The notes under the pieces are model-generated. The model saw nothing but the letters and a program-made list of their open reading frames with translations, did no database searches and was not told the DNA's origin. The position numbers and the translations under genes were made by a program. From Minisyncoccota bacterium (GTDB taxonomy: Bacteria; Patescibacteriota; Minisyncoccia; Phycocordibacterales; UBA918), in contig CALJTT010000019.1 in NCBI GenBank assembly GCA_937975855.1, forward strand, positions 1-42,692: a DNA stretch of 42,692 bases, written 5' to 3'. The first letter of the stretch is position 1; every line of letters starts with the position of its first letter. Shown here in pieces: positions 38,187 through 42,692 of the stretch.

Positions 38187-38242
38187 GTTACGAATAGACA
38201 ATCGTGTAGCTACAAATCATAATTTATGTATACTGTTGCCAT

Positions 38243-38368
38243 ATGACAAGAATAATTGCATTGAGCCCAAAAAAGAACACGTCTAAGCGTCCTTATAAAT
38301 CACCAAAACGTTTGGAAGCTAAAAGGGAAATGCTTGCAAAGAAAGCAAGTAAAAGAGGAAAGAAGTAG
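38243..38368 (+). CDS. Very small, highly basic protein (41 aa)
   Basis: MTRIIALSPKKNTSKRPYKSPKRLEAKREMLAKKASKRGKK*, followed by a strong terminator; not in ORF track. Confidence 0.5.
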   Translation: MTRIIALSPKKNTSKRPYKSPKRLEAKREMLAKKASKRGKK

Positions 38369-38383
38369 ACTAAATAGAGAGTC

Positions 38384-38421
38384 AAAAAAGAAGAGTCACA
38401 TACATGTGACTCTTCTTTTTT
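38384..38421 (+). terminator. Strong terminator hairpin
   Basis: AAAAAAGAAGAGTCACA-TACA-TGTGACTCTTCTTTTTT, 17-bp perfect stem. Confidence 0.9.
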
Positions 38422-38471
38422 GTGAGAAACTGTCGAAGGTTCTGCATTAACAGGCTACAATGTGAATACGT

Positions 38472-38981
38472 TTGTACAATATGCAATTTACCAAATTCGG
38501 TGTAATCACATATGGATTATTGATGGCGGCAGTTTTGGGTGTCTGTACTGCGGCTATCCATTCTAGAATAGAAACGCCAGTCGCGTCGCAACTAGCTCTT
38601 TCAAACGCACGTTTGTCTGCTGAGCCTTTGGTTCAAACCGAACAAATCAAAGAGGAAATCAAAAAAGTTTTTGCACCACTCGAGCCTGAGATACCGGGTG
38701 TGGTGGAAGCAATGACTAATATCGCTGACTGCGAATCATATGGTGGAAATGACGGCATGTTAATGCATATCGGACCAGACGGTGAGCTGATTGATAACGC
38801 CCACTCGTCAGCAGCTGGGGTATTTCAAGTGCTGCTGTACACTCACCGACCAGATTATGAAGAGTTAGGTCTTGATCCTCGAAGTGTTTTAGATAATATC
38901 CAATTTGCCCGTGTGCTGGTCGAGCGTCGACATAACAGGGGTTTGAATCCGTACGGGGACTGGGAGTGTTCGCCTTACTAA
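38472..38981 (+). CDS. Secreted lytic-transglycosylase/lysozyme-like protein
   Basis: N-terminal hydrophobic segment; IADCESYGG...SSAAGVFQVLLYTHRPDYEELGLDP...NIQFARVLVERR...GLNPYGDWECS. Confidence 0.75.
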   Translation: MYNMQFTKFGVITYGLLMAAVLGVCTAAIHSRIETPVASQLALSNARLSAEPLVQTEQIKEEIKKVFAPLEPEIPGVVEAMTNIADCESYGGNDGMLMHIGPDGELIDNAHSSAAGVFQVLLYTHRPDYEELGLDPRSVLDNIQFARVLVERRHNRGLNPYGDWECSPY

Positions 38982-39139
38982 AATATTGATATAGACGAGG
39001 GTTATTTGCCAGCGTGACATTGTCACATATTAATACTCTAAGCGGGCTAGACTGTATCAAAAAGTGTTGTTTTTCAACGTTATTTCGTTGACTTATGGAG
39101 TCTTTCGTGCTAATAATTTGCATCTTAGATAGATGATGT

Positions 39140-39397
39140 ATGTGGTTAGCAAAAAATATTCACCTACCAGTATTAAAAGGTTTGACAGACAACACTCGCT
39201 TTGCAGTAGCGGCAGTTTCAGCGGCGATGATTGTCGGTAGTATTACTATATTCAGTGCCGTCACCCTCTATTTTATTTTTGACTATTTTAGCGACGTGGT
39301 GTTCGAAATAATATTCTTTTTTGTAGTGTTGTCAGTCGGGGTCAATGTCGCGGTCCATGCAGTTATTGCGTCGACTGTTTTATTTTATGGCAAATAA
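39140..39397 (+). CDS. Small membrane protein (85 aa)
   Basis: Two to three TM helices; overlaps the GT2 start. Confidence 0.55.
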   Translation: MWLAKNIHLPVLKGLTDNTRFAVAAVSAAMIVGSITIFSAVTLYFIFDYFSDVVFEIIFFFVVLSVGVNVAVHAVIASTVLFYGK

Positions 39398-40763
39398 TGC
39401 CCGGCCAAAGAAATCTGCGTTTCCAATCAAGTTAGCTGTTGTGCTGGGTGCTTATGTGTTAACGATTGTCATCGTATCTGCTGCGTTGTTCCTTGAGTCA
39501 ACAAATTTTGACACTTTCCAGCCCTTGAGACTTCTCATAATTGTGTTCGCCAGTACGCTCTTAGCGAAGTATTTTTTCTATATGGCGATAAGCCCTCTAG
39601 AGTCTTTACGGTCTTTTTATGATAAAAAATACTGGCAGAAAGTATATCCGCTTTACAATCCACGTGTTTCAGTAATAGTGCCAGCTTGGAACGAAGAGGT
39701 TGGAATCATCACGACTCTAGATTCTTTGTTTGCTAGTAGTTACGACAATATGGAAGTTATTGTTGTAAACGATGGATCAACCGACGGTTCGGACGAGATG
39801 ATTCGTGACTATGCACAAATTTTGCGATCTGACATAAGAGAATCGGAGAGCGAGAAGAGGTTCACATACCGATTTCAAGAAAATACTGGCAAAGGCGCAG
39901 CTTTAAACAGGGCAATCAGGTTGTCTTCTGGTGAAATTATTATCTCGATTGACGCTGATTGTCAGGTTGAAGAAAATACAATCGCTTCTTTTGTTGATTA
40001 CTTTAGGAATCCAGAAGTTATGGCTGCAGTTGGAAACGTAAAGATTGGTAATACCAAGACATTGATTGGTACCATTCAGAGTTTGGAATTTATGTTCTCC
40101 TTCTATTTTAAGAAGTGTGACTCGTTTTTAAATACAATTTATATTGTGGGTGGAGCCGCAGGCGCGTTTAGGCGTGAAGTGTTTGAAGAGATCGGCCTAT
40201 ATGATACAACAAATATTACCGAAGATATTGAGCTTTCTATGCGTATGCAAAACGCTGGCATGCGGATTGTCTACGCCAGTGAGGCAGTTGTGCATACTGA
40301 AGGAGCTAGTGACTTAAAGGGTCTGAAGAATCAGCGGCTGCGGTGGAAACGTGGCCGCTTCGAGACATTTTGGGCTTACGCCCACATGTTCTTTAGCCCA
40401 AAGACACATCATAATAAAATACTGGGTTTTTTGGTCCTGCCCCTAGCTGTCTTTGCAGAGGTGCAACTTTTGCTTGAGATACCTTTTGTTATCTTTTTGT
40501 ACTTGTATTCTTTTGTTGCGACTGATTTTTCCTCATTTATTTCAGGGATAATTGTTGTGAGTTCAATGTTTTTCTTCCTGATGGTTTTTGAAGATAAGAG
40601 CACTAGACGTTTTAGTTTTTATATATTGGCACCAGTCGGGTGGTGTTTGTTCTACGTGGTGACCTATGTAGAGGTTAGCGCTCTGGTGCGGTCAGTCTCT
40701 GGTCTGTTTTCGGGCGAGCGATTGTACTGGCAACGCTGGGAAAGAACAGGGTTACAGAATTAA
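39387..40763 (+). CDS. Membrane GT2 glycosyltransferase (processive synthase-like)
   Basis: VSVIVPAWNEE, VVNDGSTDGSDEM, ISIDADCQVE, ITEDIELSMRM, NQRLRWKRGRF; C-terminal TM helices. Start chosen at 39387. Confidence 0.9.
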   Translation: MANNARPKKSAFPIKLAVVLGAYVLTIVIVSAALFLESTNFDTFQPLRLLIIVFASTLLAKYFFYMAISPLESLRSFYDKKYWQKVYPLYNPRVSVIVPAWNEEVGIITTLDSLFASSYDNMEVIVVNDGSTDGSDEMIRDYAQILRSDIRESESEKRFTYRFQENTGKGAALNRAIRLSSGEIIISIDADCQVEENTIASFVDYFRNPEVMAAVGNVKIGNTKTLIGTIQSLEFMFSFYFKKCDSFLNTIYIVGGAAGAFRREVFEEIGLYDTTNITEDIELSMRMQNAGMRIVYASEAVVHTEGASDLKGLKNQRLRWKRGRFETFWAYAHMFFSPKTHHNKILGFLVLPLAVFAEVQLLLEIPFVIFLYLYSFVATDFSSFISGIIVVSSMFFFLMVFEDKSTRRFSFYILAPVGWCLFYVVTYVEVSALVRSVSGLFSGERLYWQRWERTGLQN

Positions 40764-40800
40764 CTTGCGTTTGGCACTAGTCCAGATTGAAGACAGGTTG

Positions 40801-40839
40801 GAAACTAAAAAACACCCGGTAGGGTGTTTTTTTAGTTTC
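40801..40839. terminator. Bidirectional terminator between convergent genes
   Basis: GAAACTAAAAAACACCC-GGTA-GGGTGTTTTTTTAGTTTC. Confidence 0.9.
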
Positions 40840-40849
40840 CTTGAGTTAT

Positions 40850-41806
40850 TTAGATGTTCAAACCTTTCGCAAATAAATTCCTGATATGCACCATGACCTT
40901 GTCGTTTCGGTCGTACGATCCATCTTCTAATTCCGACATAAAGTATCCGAATGATTGGGTGGTGTTGAACTGCTCGCCAAAGCTTTCGTCCCGCTCCAAG
41001 AGGTCAATTGTCACTATCTGCCCGTTAGGCATCGGCAGTCTCAAGTTTCTAAATAGTGGATTGATAATTCCATCTAATACCTCTGATTTTGCTGAAAGCT
41101 CTCTTTTGGTTAATGTGGTTCCAGCAAGTGACCTATCAACTGGTGTTGTCAGTCGGCCACGTACAACGATTTGTCCAGGGATAAAATCGTGGATGGTCCT
41201 CAGTGCCAAGTTTTCAGTCATGGTCGCGTTTCCTTTGCGCGCGATTGGCATACTTTCACCAAAAGCGGCAGAGTATGCACCACGTAGGTCGCTGTGATAT
41301 TGCGCAGTCAGCACGTTTCTTGCTTGGCTTGGCGTCATCCCGTACGAAAGGTAAGTCAAGTATGTACTTCCATAACGCTTTGCAACCGAAAACATAAAGA
41401 CGTTTTCGCGATTTCGGTGCTCTCCACCGATAGCGATGTTTCTCTTGCCATGGTCGAGTAGGGTACTGAGGTCCAGTTTGCCGTTCTCCCGGTCGACTTC
41501 TGTTGTGCGGTCAACGTCGAATAGGTCGTGTGCAGCCAATTGTAGTAGACCTAGTTGATCTAGCGTGATGGTTCTTTCCTGAACTACTGATGGGCTGTTA
41601 AAGCTAAAATTTTGATTTATTTCAAAAGATCCAAAGTTAGTTGGTTGTGTGAATTCAAAACGCTCAAACATTGCTCTCATGTCTGTCTGGAAAACAGGCA
41701 TGGTCGGAATGTTTAAATGTGCAGCCAGTGCAGAAGCTGGAGTCGCCAGCACCATAGCAGACGCAACTGCTAACGTGCTGAGTTTGTGTGCGGTGTGTTT
41801 TAACAT
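40850..41806 (-). CDS. Secreted protein of unknown function
   Basis: 318 aa; signal peptide MLKHTAHKLSTLAVASAMVLATPASALAA. Confidence 0.75.
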   Translation of the reverse strand: MLKHTAHKLSTLAVASAMVLATPASALAAHLNIPTMPVFQTDMRAMFERFEFTQPTNFGSFEINQNFSFNSPSVVQERTITLDQLGLLQLAAHDLFDVDRTTEVDRENGKLDLSTLLDHGKRNIAIGGEHRNRENVFMFSVAKRYGSTYLTYLSYGMTPSQARNVLTAQYHSDLRGAYSAAFGESMPIARKGNATMTENLALRTIHDFIPGQIVVRGRLTTPVDRSLAGTTLTKRELSAKSEVLDGIINPLFRNLRLPMPNGQIVTIDLLERDESFGEQFNTTQSFGYFMSELEDGSYDRNDKVMVHIRNLFAKGLNI

Positions 41807-42279
41807 AAAATTAAATTAAGCTTACTCTTACTCTCAAAACGTTTGCTCCTAGTAAATAACTTGTGAAAAAGAATACGTATTTAAATGCTTTTGTCAACCC
41901 TAACGGAACCGTCTGTGCGCTTTGATTGTAAGTTTAAAGGACAGTAAAAGACAATTCCGTCCTTTATAAAAAGGTATTCACAAAACTAAAAATGGTGTTC
42001 CAATTAGGTTTACTTTTCACAACGGAATCCACAGGTTGTTGTTCAGTATGTTAAAGGTAATTTTGATTTTTCCACTAGTCAGAAAGTTACTTCTATTCCG
42101 TTATTTCTAGTTTCGCGCAAAATTGCTTTTTTACCGACGGAGCTTTTACTGGTTAACTAGATGCATGAGCGTATGGATTAGATTTCTGATGGGTAGAGTT
42201 TCTATTTAACAGATTTCTGATTCATGCGCTTATTCGCTTATATGCGTATTATTAATATCTTACTAACAGAAAAGAAAGT

Positions 42280-42692
42280 ATGACAAAAACGGTTTCGTAT
42301 CGTGGTCTGCTGCTCAGTTTGTTGGCACTTGGAGTCGTGGGAATGCTCGCGAACGGTGCAACAATTGCGTTCTATGGGGACGTCGAGCGGTCAACCGGAA
42401 ATACGTTCACAGCGGGTGGAGTGGAGCTGCTCGTAGATAGTGTGTCTCACTACAACAATATGATTTGTACTGATGTAGACGGTGACGGTTTCGGAGACGG
42501 GTGGCAGCCAGAAGATGGCTTTGTGCCAGCAGACGATCATTATCCAGCTCCAGGTTCAGCATGTGATGGAACTTGGGAACTGACAGACTTAGAAGACGGT
42601 GTTCACAAGTTTTTCAACTTTGATGACTTGAAGCCTGGTGACTTTGGAGAAGACACCATCAGCCTACACGTGTTTGACAACCCAGCTTGGGG
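42280..42692 (+). CDS. TasA/camelysin-like protein, 3' end beyond window
   Basis: MTKTVSYRGLLLSLLALGVVGMLANGATIAFYGDVERSTGNTFTAGGVELLVDS matches the SipW-cognate/TasA N-terminal pattern. Not in ORF track (open at edge). Confidence 0.75.
   Translation, partial: MTKTVSYRGLLLSLLALGVVGMLANGATIAFYGDVERSTGNTFTAGGVELLVDSVSHYNNMICTDVDGDGFGDGWQPEDGFVPADDHYPAPGSACDGTWELTDLEDGVHKFFNFDDLKPGDFGEDTISLHVFDNPAW

Noticed and set aside
1-42692. CRISPR array or Cas genes
   Set aside because: No regularly spaced repeats and no Cas-like ORFs seen.

Overview
The window looks like bacterial chromosome, probably Patescibacteria/CPR (inferred from gene content only), using the standard bacterial code. Left part (1-14.4 kb): a flavin-transfer cassette (ApbE, an FMN-binding-like lipoprotein/anchor protein, and an NqrB/RnfD-like + FNR fusion); ung; a DUF2061-like membrane protein; a FIST/histidine kinase/two-receiver operon; mutM; and a 2116-aa repeat-rich secreted protein. 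Middle part (14.5-37.1 kb): a probable genomic island starting in the 3' end of a tRNA-Asn gene. It holds two paralogous serine-recombinase elements, each with a near-identical helix-turn-helix gene but different replication genes. One element carries a two-methyltransferase R-M cassette placed exactly between the HTH and recombinase genes. The other carries a prim-pol/helicase split by an in-frame stop. Further right are a small-enzyme operon, a HEPN-like gene, and a cyclohydrolase-only purH next to purB with matching promoters. A 14-nt direct repeat of the tRNA 3' end at 37,048, followed by a terminator-like hairpin, is my candidate distal boundary (attR). Right part (37.1-42.7 kb): a P-loop kinase, a lytic-transglycosylase-like protein, a GT2 glycosyltransferase, a secreted protein, and the start of a TasA/camelysin-like gene. 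All homology calls come from motif reading; no database search was run.
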